From contig JAEYWY010000035.1 of assembly GCA_023428695.1 (NCBI GenBank), positions 1-64,000 on the forward strand: 64,000 nucleotides of DNA. The letters are read 5' to 3'. The stretch's first letter is position 1; every line of letters begins with the position of its first letter. Position numbers and translations under genes: made by a program. The notes below the pieces were generated by a model. It had not been told where the DNA came from, ran no database searches, and saw only the letters and a program-made list of their open reading frames with translations. Shown piece after piece: positions 8,515-17,490 of this stretch. The stretch comes from Bacteroidota bacterium (lineage in GTDB: Bacteria > Bacteroidota > Bacteroidia > Cytophagales > Cyclobacteriaceae).

Positions 8515-9467
8515 GGTACTTTCCAGTTATCGGAACCTTTCAGGATGTTTTCAATCGTGTAAAGTTTCAACTCATCATCCCGTAGCTGCCTCGACCAGGA
8601 AACGCGTTTGTCGGGAGCAGCACCCGGTCCGGTCGATTTGTACTCAGCATAAAAAGCTGTCTTTTCCGCATCGGGCTTACTCCAGTTGTGCCAGCCTTCC
8701 GGACGGATGTGTTCGCCCAGGTTGCAGTTTATAAAAACAGTGCGGGCAAAATTACGCCACGGGCGGCCCAGGTAAACCTTCGTCGCCTCCGTGCTCGCGG
8801 TCAATGTACACGAAAAGAAAACATAGCCAAACTGTTTCCCTTCAGTCGTGGATGCCGCTGTTACGTATGAATTCTTTTTACTGTGGATATGGCATGCGTT
8901 AAAGACAGCGGTGGCGGCACCAAAAATAAAATCTGTGGTTCCCTCAATGTAACAACGGTCAAAATACTGGCGACAGTTCTCGCCGCCGGTAAATATCGTA
9001 TCCTGATTTCCGATAAACCGACAATTCCGGAAGACACAACGGTCGGCCTCTACGTGCAACGCCACCGCCTGACCAACGGGACCGGCACTGTTTTCAAATG
9101 TGATGTTCTCCGCATAGAAGTCATTACCCGTCACCTTGAACGTCCATGATGTAAACGTGTTGATGTTTCCTTTGCCGGAATAGTCGTCGAAGGTGATGAT
9201 AGTCGTCAATGGATCCTCTCCAATCAGTGAAATTTTCGGTGTCCATGAAAACACCTCCACCTTTTCCCGATACGTGCCTGGTTTTAGATGGATGATCGTT
9301 CTTGAATCGGAGTAATGCCTTATGCTGCTGATAGCTTCCTGTATCGACACAAAATCACCGGAACCATCAAGTGCCACGACGATTTCCGTTTCACGCGTTG
9401 TGGCATCCCGGGCAAAGACAGACCAGGTAACGATCAGACACAGTACTGTCGGGAGACAAAATTTCAT
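8511..9467 (-). CDS. Pectinesterase (CE8), copy 1
   Basis: A 318-residue secreted pectin methylesterase with a signal peptide (about 19 residues, VFAR). Conserved positions are GPVGQAVAL (Gln133), FIGNQDTIF (Gln155, Asp156), TTDFIFG (Asp179) and YLGRPWR (Arg235, Trp237). Both CE8 proteins share the order of motifs and C-terminal block (GWHNW-x-K-P-D-A-E, then a-x-Y-A-E-Y), but differ enough in between to have separate specificities, for example for different methylation patterns. It starts 5 bp after the GH105 gene and ends overlapping the second CE8, within one reverse-strand operon. Confidence 0.95.
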   Translation of the reverse strand: MKFCLPTVLCLIVTWSVFARDATTRETEIVVALDGSGDFVSIQEAISSIRHYSDSRTIIHLKPGTYREKVEVFSWTPKISLIGEDPLTTIITFDDYSGKGNINTFTSWTFKVTGNDFYAENITFENSAGPVGQAVALHVEADRCVFRNCRFIGNQDTIFTGGENCRQYFDRCYIEGTTDFIFGAATAVFNACHIHSKKNSYVTAASTTEGKQFGYVFFSCTLTASTEATKVYLGRPWRNFARTVFINCNLGEHIRPEGWHNWSKPDAEKTAFYAEYKSTGPGAAPDKRVSWSRQLRDDELKLYTIENILKGSDNWKVP

Positions 9468-9471
9468 CCAA

Positions 9472-10662
9472 TCACTTTTTACCCTTCATCTTTTCATATT
9501 CAAGGGCAAGCATGATAAACGGACCTACGGCTTTCGGATCATTATCGCGTTTAGGCTCGCCAATGTAATATTCGAAAGATCCATCGCGATACGGATTGCC
9601 ACCGAGCCCGGCGACGGAACAAACCTGCGTGATACTAACCAGCCCATTGTCGTCGACGCGAATAAAATTATCGATGACACCTTTATACGCCTTCATCGCT
9701 GCGTCGCGATACGATTCTGATAAATAGCCTTTGTTCACGCCCTTCAACAAAAAGTATGTGAACATTGATGAAGCCGAAGCCTCCAGATAGTTACCCTCGC
9801 GCTCAGGTTGATCCAGCACCTGATACCATACTCCCGATTTTTGTTGCGTTTGCGTAACCGCTTTGGCCATCTTGTCCACAACGCCCATGATCATCGGACG
9901 TTCCGGATGATCCTGCGGGAAATGATCGAGAACATCAACGAGGGCCATCGCAAACCAGCCCATGGCCCGGCCCCATACATGCGGTGACTTCCCGTCTTCC
10001 TTATTGGCCCAACGTTGGGCCCTGCTTTCATCCCACGCGTGAAAGAACAGACCAAGTTTTTCGTCGTACGTGTACTTGTCAATAAGTTTGATTTGCAGCG
10101 CCACTTCGTCGTAGAGCGCGGGCTCGTTGAATACTTTAGCGTACTGAGCAAGGAACGGGCTTCCCATATACAATCCGTCCAGCCACATTTGATGTGGATA
10201 TATCTGTTTATGCCAGAATCCTCCCTCCGACGTCCGCGGATGTGTTTTCATCTGATCGCGCAGTGTATGTACAGCCTTCGCGAACCTTTCCTCCTTTGTT
10301 TTTTCGTACAATGCAAAAAGAAACTTTCCTGAATTTACCTTGTCGATGTTGTATTCATGTTGCTTGTACGTCATGATCGTTCCATTTGCATCGATCATTT
10401 TGTCAGCATACGCTTTAATGTAGTCGTAAAACCGCTGATCTCCGGATTCTTTCCATACGCCCTCAATCGCACTGCATACAAGACCATTCGTATAGTTCCA
10501 CCGTGGTGTCTTCACGAAGTCCAGCATTGATGCGTCCGGTGTCCGAATCATTTCGGATAGCGCCATCCGTTGCGACCACGGTCCCCTTTCAGGGACTTGT
10601 TTTTTCTGGCCACAGCCTGGCAGTGCTGCAAGAAGGAGGAACGTGAAAGCAAGATTTCTCAT
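9472..10662 (-). CDS. GH105 unsaturated rhamnogalacturonyl/galacturonyl hydrolase, lipoprotein
   Basis: The 396-residue protein removes the 4,5-unsaturated uronate that lyases leave at the non-reducing end. It has a lipobox (LPGC, Cys17), so it is probably membrane-anchored, most likely facing the periplasm. The fold is an (alpha/alpha)6 barrel with the GH105 landmarks NIDKVNSGK (Asp107), HQMWLDGLYMGSPF (Asp162, the proposed hydration acid/base) and HVWGRAMGWFAMALVDVLD. The product feeds KduI as 5-keto-4-deoxyuronate when the sugar is unsaturated galacturonate. Spacing is 19 bp from GH43 and 5 bp to CE8. Confidence 0.93.
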   Translation of the reverse strand: MRNLAFTFLLLAALPGCGQKKQVPERGPWSQRMALSEMIRTPDASMLDFVKTPRWNYTNGLVCSAIEGVWKESGDQRFYDYIKAYADKMIDANGTIMTYKQHEYNIDKVNSGKFLFALYEKTKEERFAKAVHTLRDQMKTHPRTSEGGFWHKQIYPHQMWLDGLYMGSPFLAQYAKVFNEPALYDEVALQIKLIDKYTYDEKLGLFFHAWDESRAQRWANKEDGKSPHVWGRAMGWFAMALVDVLDHFPQDHPERPMIMGVVDKMAKAVTQTQQKSGVWYQVLDQPEREGNYLEASASSMFTYFLLKGVNKGYLSESYRDAAMKAYKGVIDNFIRVDDNGLVSITQVCSVAGLGGNPYRDGSFEYYIGEPKRDNDPKAVGPFIMLALEYEKMKGKK

Positions 10663-10680
10663 GATTCGCTGTTTGCTGTT

Positions 10681-12300
10681 TTATTTTGTAATCCGAAACC
10701 AGTCAACGTCGGCGAAGCCAGAGTCATTCGTTACTGATTCGCGCATCGAAAACAATCCAACCTTTGCGCCAATCCACTTGCCCGGCTTCGCCTCGTGTTC
10801 TCCGGGAACTGAAACCCATTTTTTTCCGTCTACGCTGTAGCTGAAAGCATATTTCGCGCCATCGCGTACGATTGTTCGAAGGTGGGCTTCATCTCCCGGA
10901 AGTTTCGTTATTATAGTTTCCTTTTCAGTATTTCCTTTCTCTGCATCGGTACATTGTCCCAACACAAGATATATCCCGTCGTTCTTACTCCGCAGTGCGA
11001 GGTATGTATAATCAAGGCCCATTACGACAAGCCCCGCCGTTTCATGCTGAAGCTTCGCATTACGATAAAAAGCAATCCGCGCCGTTGCCGTGAATTCAGG
11101 TGCCGGAAATTTTTGAAGGAGCAGGTTCGGCAGGTGCCAAAGGTTTTTTCCGCCTTCAGGCATCTGTTGTGTGTAAAGTCTCAACTTACCATCATTGACA
11201 AACGACCACGTAGCCTGTGGATTCGCATGCCATTGCCATTGCCGTCCAATGGTTGAACCGGAGAACTCGTCCGTCTCTGCCGGTGTTTGAACTTCACTCT
11301 CGCCGCTTACTACCGGTTTCCTGAAAGTCAAAACGGGTTCACCTGTGCCATCGCCGTTCTTATCAATTCCGATTACGGGCCAATCGTTTTTCCAAACCAT
11401 CGGTTGAAGATGAACAACTCGTCCGTATGCTTCCTTATCCTGGAAGTGGATGAACCAGTCTTCTCCTGCAGGCGTAGTCACCCACGCACCCTGATGTGGT
11501 CCGTTAATTTCAGTTTTACCCTGGTGCATCACCACCTTGCGTTCGTAGGGCCCGAAGACATGTTTCGACCTTAATGCGATTTGCCACCCCGTTGCAACGC
11601 CACCCGCAGGCGCAAAGATGTAGTAGTAGCCGTTTCGTTTGTAGAATTTCGGCCCCTCGACCGTCGGGTCGTCGCGGTGGCCATCATAAACAATTCGTCC
11701 TTCATCGATGGTTCGTGTTCCATCGGCGTTCAATTCCCTTACAACAATAACGCTCTTAATACCGGCACGGCTACCCGCAAATGCATGCACAAGATAAACC
11801 CTGCCGTCGTCATCCCACAACGGGCACGGATCAATCAGTCCTTTCCCGCCTTCGACGAGAACGGATTCGCTCCACGGACCAGCTGCGTCTCTTGCCTTGG
11901 TTAAGTAAATCCCAAAATCAGGATCCGGATAATAAATGTAGAACTCGCCATTGTGATATCGTATCGACGGCGCCCACACGCCATTGCCATGTCGTGGTTT
12001 TCGAAAGTGTTCAACAGGAACCTGCCGCGGTAAGGCATGCGTTAGGATCCGCCAATTGACCAAATCGGTTGAGTGGAGTATGGGCAGCCCGGGTACACAG
12101 TTGAAGCTCGACGACACCATATAGTAGTCATCACCCACACGGCATACGTCGGGATCAGAATAGTCGGCGTGGAGGATCGGGTTGCGATACTTTCCGTTGT
12201 GTTGATCCGATACCCACACATCAGACACGTAGCTCCCCTCCTGTGCGAAAGCCGCACCACCCATAACAACGAGCACCGTAATACTCAGCAAACGCATCAT
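10681..12300 (-). CDS. GH43 family glycosidase (arabinofuranosidase/xylosidase type)
   Basis: This 539-residue secreted enzyme (signal peptide to GGAAFAQ) has an N-terminal five-bladed beta-propeller starting NPILHADYSDPDVCRVGDDY, where the DPDV Asp49 is the likely general base, CPLWDDDGRVYLVH carries the pKa-modulating Asp and VEGPKFYKRNGYYYIF the likely acid Glu. A C-terminal beta-sandwich domain begins near residue 335 (DEFSGSTIGRQWQWHANP), as in GH43 enzymes with an accessory xylan/arabinan-binding module. In this locus removal of arabinose from rhamnogalacturonan side chains is the likely role; xylosidase activity is the alternative. It overlaps the upstream pectate lyase gene by 4 bp. 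Confidence 0.9.
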   Translation of the reverse strand: MMRLLSITVLVVMGGAAFAQEGSYVSDVWVSDQHNGKYRNPILHADYSDPDVCRVGDDYYMVSSSFNCVPGLPILHSTDLVNWRILTHALPRQVPVEHFRKPRHGNGVWAPSIRYHNGEFYIYYPDPDFGIYLTKARDAAGPWSESVLVEGGKGLIDPCPLWDDDGRVYLVHAFAGSRAGIKSVIVVRELNADGTRTIDEGRIVYDGHRDDPTVEGPKFYKRNGYYYIFAPAGGVATGWQIALRSKHVFGPYERKVVMHQGKTEINGPHQGAWVTTPAGEDWFIHFQDKEAYGRVVHLQPMVWKNDWPVIGIDKNGDGTGEPVLTFRKPVVSGESEVQTPAETDEFSGSTIGRQWQWHANPQATWSFVNDGKLRLYTQQMPEGGKNLWHLPNLLLQKFPAPEFTATARIAFYRNAKLQHETAGLVVMGLDYTYLALRSKNDGIYLVLGQCTDAEKGNTEKETIITKLPGDEAHLRTIVRDGAKYAFSYSVDGKKWVSVPGEHEAKPGKWIGAKVGLFSMRESVTNDSGFADVDWFRITK

Positions 12301-13658
12301 TTCTTTTTTGCGGTAACCGACTCCACAAGACTATTGAGATACACTTCAATATTATCGTAACCGGGTTGCAACGTCTGCAGCGAGGCATCAGCAGGGTCTG
12401 CAGGATTCAGACCACGATTGTTCTCCCAATCATCGGGCATGCCATCACGATCGGCATCAGCTATTGCATTACCGGTTTTCAATTCGGGCCAGCCGCCGAC
12501 ATCGCGTTGTGAATCAATTATGCCATTCTTTTTCTTACCGGATGACGCGCTGTTGTTTTTTACTTCCGCGATAATCCGTTTATCAACGATATCGCGTGAC
12601 AGACTTGCACCTGCGTGTTGCAATACCTTTTCGTAAGCATTCACGGCCTTGTCAATATCAATTTCTTCAACCTTGAATGGAGCTGACGTAAACGTACCTG
12701 AAGGTATTGCTTCTTTTGCGTCAACACCTTTTCGGTTGTCGTTTGTAATTTGCCCGTTTCCATCAAGGACGTTGCCTTCCAGGAAGTATTGCCCAAACGG
12801 AGCCCACGGATTCAGAATACGCTCTCGTTTTGAACTGGCAGGACCTGGCTTGTAAAAGTTAGCCCTTACGTTGTAGCGCCCCGCCTCACCGCCATACACA
12901 CTATTATTTCCCCAGTTGTAAATCACATTGTTCGAGAAGTCGACGAGTTCATCGGCGGAATTTTTGGTGGAGGCCGAACCGCTGAACCGCGGCGTACGAC
13001 TTGAATGACTTGCAATCAGGTTATGATGGAAAGTTGCACCCTCCCCGCCCCAGATGCCGCCATAGCCATGTGCGCCCTTTGAGTGTACCGATTCATTGAG
13101 GCTTTCGGAAACGATGCACCACTGCAACGTAAAATTCCTGTTCCTGTAAAAAGATGCACATTCATCCGACGCCCAACTCATTGAACAATGATCAATGATC
13201 ACGTTGTTGACACCCTTGTTTCCACTGATCGCATCGGATTCCTGTCGCGACTCATCGCCGAGACGAAAACGCATGAAGCGGATGATTACGTTGTCTGCCT
13301 TTACAGCAAGGGGATAATTCTTCAAACATATTCCGTCACCGGGTGCCGACTGCCCGGCGAGGGTGATGTTACCATGATTGATATCTATCGGAGATTGCAG
13401 TTCGATATATCCTGACACATCAAAAAGGACGATGCGTGGTTCTTTCATGCGTACGGCATGCCTCAGCGAACCAGGTCCGTCGTCATTGAGGTTAGTCACA
13501 TGTACGATCTTGCCGCCGCGGCCGCCTGTGGTGAATTTTCCAAAACCCTCCGCACCCGGAAATGCTATCTGCGTGTCTTGCGATGCACACTGGCCCGTGT
13601 AAAGCGCCATTAGCCCAACAGCCATCATACGCGGGATGTTTATCCAGAACGTCATCAT
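12297..13658 (-). CDS. Pectate lyase (PL1), copy 2
   Basis: A 453-residue secreted lyase that cleaves polygalacturonate by beta-elimination. The mature part begins AFPGAEGFGKFTTGGRGGK and runs through a parallel beta-helix with VIIRFMRFRLGDE, NNVIIDHCSMSWASDECASF (calcium-binding acid cluster) and SRTPRFSG containing the likely catalytic Arg. A C-terminal ADADRDGMPDDWENNRGLNP segment is a calcium-loop (thrombospondin type 3-like) repeat common in Bacteroidota pectate lyases, ending in NIEVYLNSLV. The first 25 residues are a signal sequence without a clear lipobox. It closely parallels the PL1 protein two genes upstream. Confidence 0.93.
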   Translation of the reverse strand: MMTFWINIPRMMAVGLMALYTGQCASQDTQIAFPGAEGFGKFTTGGRGGKIVHVTNLNDDGPGSLRHAVRMKEPRIVLFDVSGYIELQSPIDINHGNITLAGQSAPGDGICLKNYPLAVKADNVIIRFMRFRLGDESRQESDAISGNKGVNNVIIDHCSMSWASDECASFYRNRNFTLQWCIVSESLNESVHSKGAHGYGGIWGGEGATFHHNLIASHSSRTPRFSGSASTKNSADELVDFSNNVIYNWGNNSVYGGEAGRYNVRANFYKPGPASSKRERILNPWAPFGQYFLEGNVLDGNGQITNDNRKGVDAKEAIPSGTFTSAPFKVEEIDIDKAVNAYEKVLQHAGASLSRDIVDKRIIAEVKNNSASSGKKKNGIIDSQRDVGGWPELKTGNAIADADRDGMPDDWENNRGLNPADPADASLQTLQPGYDNIEVYLNSLVESVTAKKK

Positions 13659-14416
13659 TTCCTGACGGGTTTTATTATCCGATCCTTCAACGGCAATTCA
13701 TATTCTTTGATTCCAGTGAGAACGATCTGCGCAATCAATCGTGCACCCAATTCATTGAAGTGTGTGTTGTCATTCTTTCCGTCGGGATAATTGGGATGTT
13801 CGCCTGGTTTCAACTGAAGAAAAAGCAATGCTGACTTCTCCTCACCGAATTCCTGATAAAGTCCACGGCTTTTTACGTCAAGGTCGATGAATGCAACTTG
13901 TTCGTCCCTTGCAACCTCGCGAACAAGGGACGAGTACAACTCATGCGTTTCCACAGCCTGACCGTTGGAGAACTTACGTCGCGAAACAGGCGTAAGCAAA
14001 ACAGGGGTCGCGCCCACGGCCCGTGTGTCTGAAATAAACTTTTTGAGATTCGTCTTGTATTGATCGGGCGTTGTGTAACGATCCGTTTTTTCCTTTGATT
14101 CATCATTGTGACCAAACTGGATGAAAACATAGTCGCCTTTTTTTAGCGACGATGTCACTGCTGCCCAGCGTCCCTCGCTGATGAATGTGCGTGTACTCCG
14201 GCCATTCCTGGCGTGATTCGAAACTGCAACCGTAGAGTCAAACATGTACCTGAATGGCATTCCCCATCCCGTCTCAGGATACGCAGTTTCATCTTTAACC
14301 GACATCGTCGAGTCACCAATCAGGTAGATCGTAATCTTATCCTCAAAAGAGAACGATGACAACATTAAGCCAGGTACCAATAGACATAACAATATTTTCC
14401 GGCGGTGTTTATCCAT
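13655..14416 (-). CDS. Rhamnogalacturonan acetylesterase (CE12, SGNH hydrolase)
   Basis: The 253-residue protein removes acetyl groups from rhamnogalacturonan. It has a signal peptide followed by the SGNH blocks: IYLIGDSTMS (Ser36 nucleophile), HARNGRST (Gly72), FGHNDESK (Asn104) and DNTHFNELGA (Asp216, His219). The complete catalytic set and the length match CE12 enzymes such as bacterial YesT and RhgT. It starts 8 bp after the lipoprotein pectate lyase gene and overlaps the next pectate lyase by 4 bp, which places deacetylation and backbone cleavage in one transcript. Confidence 0.93.
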   Translation of the reverse strand: MDKHRRKILLCLLVPGLMLSSFSFEDKITIYLIGDSTMSVKDETAYPETGWGMPFRYMFDSTVAVSNHARNGRSTRTFISEGRWAAVTSSLKKGDYVFIQFGHNDESKEKTDRYTTPDQYKTNLKKFISDTRAVGATPVLLTPVSRRKFSNGQAVETHELYSSLVREVARDEQVAFIDLDVKSRGLYQEFGEEKSALLFLQLKPGEHPNYPDGKNDNTHFNELGARLIAQIVLTGIKEYELPLKDRIIKPVRK

Positions 14417-14423
14417 ACGATAC

Positions 14424-15866
14424 TTATTGTTTTGCGTCCATGATATGCTTCACGAGACTGTTAATATACACTTCAATATTGTCATAAGCGGTACTCAGGT
14501 CACGCCCATTGGCATCAGGCTTTTCTGGGTCGAGTTTCATTTCGGTTTCCCATCCGTCCGGCATGCCGTCACCATCCGTATCTGACGGTGCCTCTTCGCT
14601 TTCCAGCAGCGGGTAGCCGCCAACGTCTTCCTGGCTGTCGATAATTCCCGGGAAACCGGAAACACTGCCAGAATAAGTAGCTGTACCGTTGGAAGTTTCC
14701 TCAACCACGCGTTCATCCACTGCGTCGCGGTAGAGACTCGCACCGGCGAGGGCAAGCACCCTGGTGTACGCCTGCTCAGCGGTATGTTCGGTTACTGTTT
14801 CAAAATCAATGGGCGACGTGAGTTGTACGAACGACTTGTTCGTAATCCCGTCATAGATAACTCCGCCGTTCCAGTTGTCAGCGGTCACAGTCGCGTTTTC
14901 AAATACATAATTTCCGCTGATGTAGAACTTGCCATATCCGGGTGCATACTCTTCGCCTGCTTCATAACTCACCCGCATGATGCGCATCGCCTTCGAGTCC
15001 GGGGTTGCCGGTCCGGCTTTGTAGTAGTTGTTCACCATATTGTACTGACCGTTCTCGCCACCGTAAGCACTCTCATCACGCCAGTTGTAAATGACGTTGT
15101 TTCGATAATCGACATGTTCGTCTGGATACGGACCGTTATCCGTACCAGGGCGCCAACCGTTGAATCGCGGGTTGCGGCTCTTGTGATGTGCGATCAGGTT
15201 GTGGTGGAAGGTCGCATGATCACCACCCCATATTCCGCCATAACCATGCGCGCCCTTTTCGTGCAGGGAATTGTTGAGGCTTTCCGAGATGATACACCAT
15301 TGAAGCGTGAAGTCCTGGTTTGCATAAAATGACGCAGCTTCGTCGGTGCACCAGCTCATGGAGCAATGGTCAATCACCACATTCTTGTTATAGCGACCCC
15401 AGATTGCATCACCTTCGACTTGCTTTTCATTGCCGAGCCGGAAACGCAGAAAGCGAATGATGACATTGTCAGCCCCGACAAAAACAGGATAATTCTTAAT
15501 GGTAATGCCTTCACCCGGAGCAGTCTGGCCCGCAATGGTAATATCCGGCTGTGTGATGCTTAGTGTGTTGGTCAGTTCAATTGTGCCCGAGACTTCAAAC
15601 ACGATGATCCGCTTACCGGAAGTGCTTATTGCAGCACGCAGACTTCCCGGCCCCGTGTCGTTGAGGTTCGTAACCTTGATTACTTTTCCGCCCCGCCCAC
15701 CGGTTGTGTTTCGACCGAAGCCCTCAGCACCCGGAAAGGCAAACGGGTCTTCCTCGACGGGAACCGGTTTATCGTCGTCGACGTCTGGTTTCGGATCGGA
15801 GTCGGACCCACATTGCACGTTCACAAACAAAATCAGCAGCGCTAATATCCGATAGACCTTACTCAT
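14424..15866 (-). CDS. Pectate lyase (PL1), copy 1, probable lipoprotein
   Basis: A 480-residue PL1 enzyme with an N-terminal hydrophobic segment ending NVQCGSDSDPKPD; Cys19 followed by a Ser/Asp/Pro-rich linker suggests a surface lipoprotein, although the lipobox is not ideal. The catalytic beta-helix starts AFPGAEGFGRNTTGGRGGK and contains VIIRFLRFRLGNE, VVIDHCSMSWCTDEAASF and SRNPRFNG with the expected catalytic Arg. The C-terminus has the calcium-loop SDTDGDGMPDGWETEMKLDP and the NIEVYINSLV ending shared with the second copy. It is the first gene after the strong hairpin terminator at 15898-15923, so it may have its own promoter or depend on read-through. Confidence 0.93.
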   Translation of the reverse strand: MSKVYRILALLILFVNVQCGSDSDPKPDVDDDKPVPVEEDPFAFPGAEGFGRNTTGGRGGKVIKVTNLNDTGPGSLRAAISTSGKRIIVFEVSGTIELTNTLSITQPDITIAGQTAPGEGITIKNYPVFVGADNVIIRFLRFRLGNEKQVEGDAIWGRYNKNVVIDHCSMSWCTDEAASFYANQDFTLQWCIISESLNNSLHEKGAHGYGGIWGGDHATFHHNLIAHHKSRNPRFNGWRPGTDNGPYPDEHVDYRNNVIYNWRDESAYGGENGQYNMVNNYYKAGPATPDSKAMRIMRVSYEAGEEYAPGYGKFYISGNYVFENATVTADNWNGGVIYDGITNKSFVQLTSPIDFETVTEHTAEQAYTRVLALAGASLYRDAVDERVVEETSNGTATYSGSVSGFPGIIDSQEDVGGYPLLESEEAPSDTDGDGMPDGWETEMKLDPEKPDANGRDLSTAYDNIEVYINSLVKHIMDAKQ

Positions 15867-15889
15867 TCGACGGAGGTAAATTGAGGGAA

Positions 15890-15926
15890 AGAAAAAATGA
15901 GAGTGGCGCTTCCACCACTCTCACAT
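15890..15926. terminator. Bidirectional-looking Rho-independent terminator inside the pectin locus
   Basis: TGAGAGTGG (15898-15906) pairs perfectly with CCACTCTCA (15915-15923). On the reverse strand the stem is followed by TTTTTTC; on the forward strand by CATTTTTTT. It lies 4 bp after the DUF5123-like gene stop, between two reverse-strand genes, and so probably ends most susC-susD transcripts. Confidence 0.75.
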
Positions 15927-15930
15927 TTTT

Positions 15931-17472
15931 TTAAGGCAGCCAGCGGGAATCGCCGATGCTGTTGTCAATAATATCCTGGTTAGTAACGGTGAAGTCACCG
16001 TTCGCCGCATCAACAAAGCCGGGATCTGTTTCAGTGGCGCTAACGTCCGCTGCAGCCGTGTAGATTCCGACGAAGATATTGTTACAGTTGAATATGTTGT
16101 TGTTGGCGTAAACCGGAGTCGGTACCATGTAAGATGCCTGACGACAGAAATTACCAACCTGAACTGATGCCGGAGCGTCAGTCGGACCGGTCTGCACAAA
16201 CAAGCAGTTCTTCACTTCAAAGGAGCCTGCGCCACTGGTTCTGAACAATCCGTTGTTGTTGCTGTTGTTGACCGTTGCCACCTTGTAGAACGTAACATTC
16301 CGGAACGCGGTATTGCATTCAACCTGCATACGGAGGAATGTCCTGAATCCGTTGGCAAAGGTTGTGTTTTCGATGGTCAGTGCACCGATAGCACCTGTAC
16401 GGAAGTCTATACCGTCACCACCAGCACCTTGAATGTCGTGGACGTAGCTGTTCTTAACGGTGATGCTTCCGTAAGTTGTTCCGGCCGTGTTGTTGTAGAT
16501 GAAGTTGTTTGCATAACCGCTGATCTCACACTCGTTGATAATGAGCGTAGTCAGATTACAATCCGCCAACGTGTTAAAGAACTGGCTGGATGTACCGTCA
16601 CTGCGCACATCAAGATAATTCAATTCAACGGTCGCAACTGTGGCACCACACGTAAACTGCCCGAACAATACGGGTTTGTCCGTCGGATCGTAACCACTCA
16701 GCGTAACTGATTTCTTGATTGCGTATGAACCCAACTGGTACTCACCGGGGAAGAGCACGAACGAATCGCCCTCATCAGCGGCATCGAGTATTGCGACGAT
16801 GTCATCCTCGGGGTAAATCGGACTTGCGTCGCCGAGATCGATCAGCGTGGTGAATGCTTTCGTGCCACGGGTCTTTTCACCATTCTTAAGAATGATGGTG
16901 TATGCGGTTTCGCCCGTTAACCCCGTCACTACTGCAACTCCGGCTGCCTTTTCGTCGGCGGTTATTTCGCGTTCGGTAGCGCCCGGGTTAATGATGAAGT
17001 GTGTAACTTCAGCACCGGCGTTCCAGCGCAACGTTGCCTCTGTAGCCTTGATATCACCTTCCTGAGAAGGAAGGAAAATCTGTTCAGGCTCTGTTGTTAT
17101 TGTCAGCGTGACCCATTTCGAATCAGGCACACCACTTGCGCTCACTGTCTTTACGCGAATGGAATACAACGTTTCGCCATCAAGCGTTTCCTGTACCGGA
17201 AGATCGTCGGGTCCCACTTCAAGTGTTTTGACAATATTCGTGAACAGCATATCATCAGCACTGATCTCCAACACATAGTGTTGGGCATCCGGACGTGCAT
17301 CCCACGTTATTTCGACCGTAGTCTGATTTCTTATCCGTGCCTCGAGTCCGACCGGAGAGAATGCTCTGTCGAGATCAAGCTCCTGGATAACAGGATCGAT
17401 TTTGTCATCACATCCGGCGAAGGCGAAGCACAGCGCCAGCGCCATGATGCTTTGATATATTCTGCTTTTCAT
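15931..17472 (-). CDS. DUF5123/DUF4957-like surface lipoprotein with FN3-like and beta-helix parts
   Basis: This 513-residue lipoprotein (lipobox FAGC) has an N-terminal FN3-like region (residues about 35-215, with VEITWDARPDAQHYVLEISA and a second repeat) followed by a pectate-lyase-like beta-helix rich in IxxNxxF/IxxCEI repeats (GSITVKNSYVHDIQGAGGDG, LTIENTTF). Proteins of this architecture are commonly encoded third in Bacteroidota pectin loci. I see no clear catalytic signature, so binding of pectin at the surface or a weak lyase activity are both open. It lies 18 bp after susD and just before a terminator. ATG at 17470-17472 was preferred to the start 4 codons earlier because it gives a normal signal sequence. 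Confidence 0.75.
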   Translation of the reverse strand: MKSRIYQSIMALALCFAFAGCDDKIDPVIQELDLDRAFSPVGLEARIRNQTTVEITWDARPDAQHYVLEISADDMLFTNIVKTLEVGPDDLPVQETLDGETLYSIRVKTVSASGVPDSKWVTLTITTEPEQIFLPSQEGDIKATEATLRWNAGAEVTHFIINPGATEREITADEKAAGVAVVTGLTGETAYTIILKNGEKTRGTKAFTTLIDLGDASPIYPEDDIVAILDAADEGDSFVLFPGEYQLGSYAIKKSVTLSGYDPTDKPVLFGQFTCGATVATVELNYLDVRSDGTSSQFFNTLADCNLTTLIINECEISGYANNFIYNNTAGTTYGSITVKNSYVHDIQGAGGDGIDFRTGAIGALTIENTTFANGFRTFLRMQVECNTAFRNVTFYKVATVNNSNNNGLFRTSGAGSFEVKNCLFVQTGPTDAPASVQVGNFCRQASYMVPTPVYANNNIFNCNNIFVGIYTAAADVSATETDPGFVDAANGDFTVTNQDIIDNSIGDSRWLP

Positions 17473-17490
17473 AATCAGTATCATTAAGAA

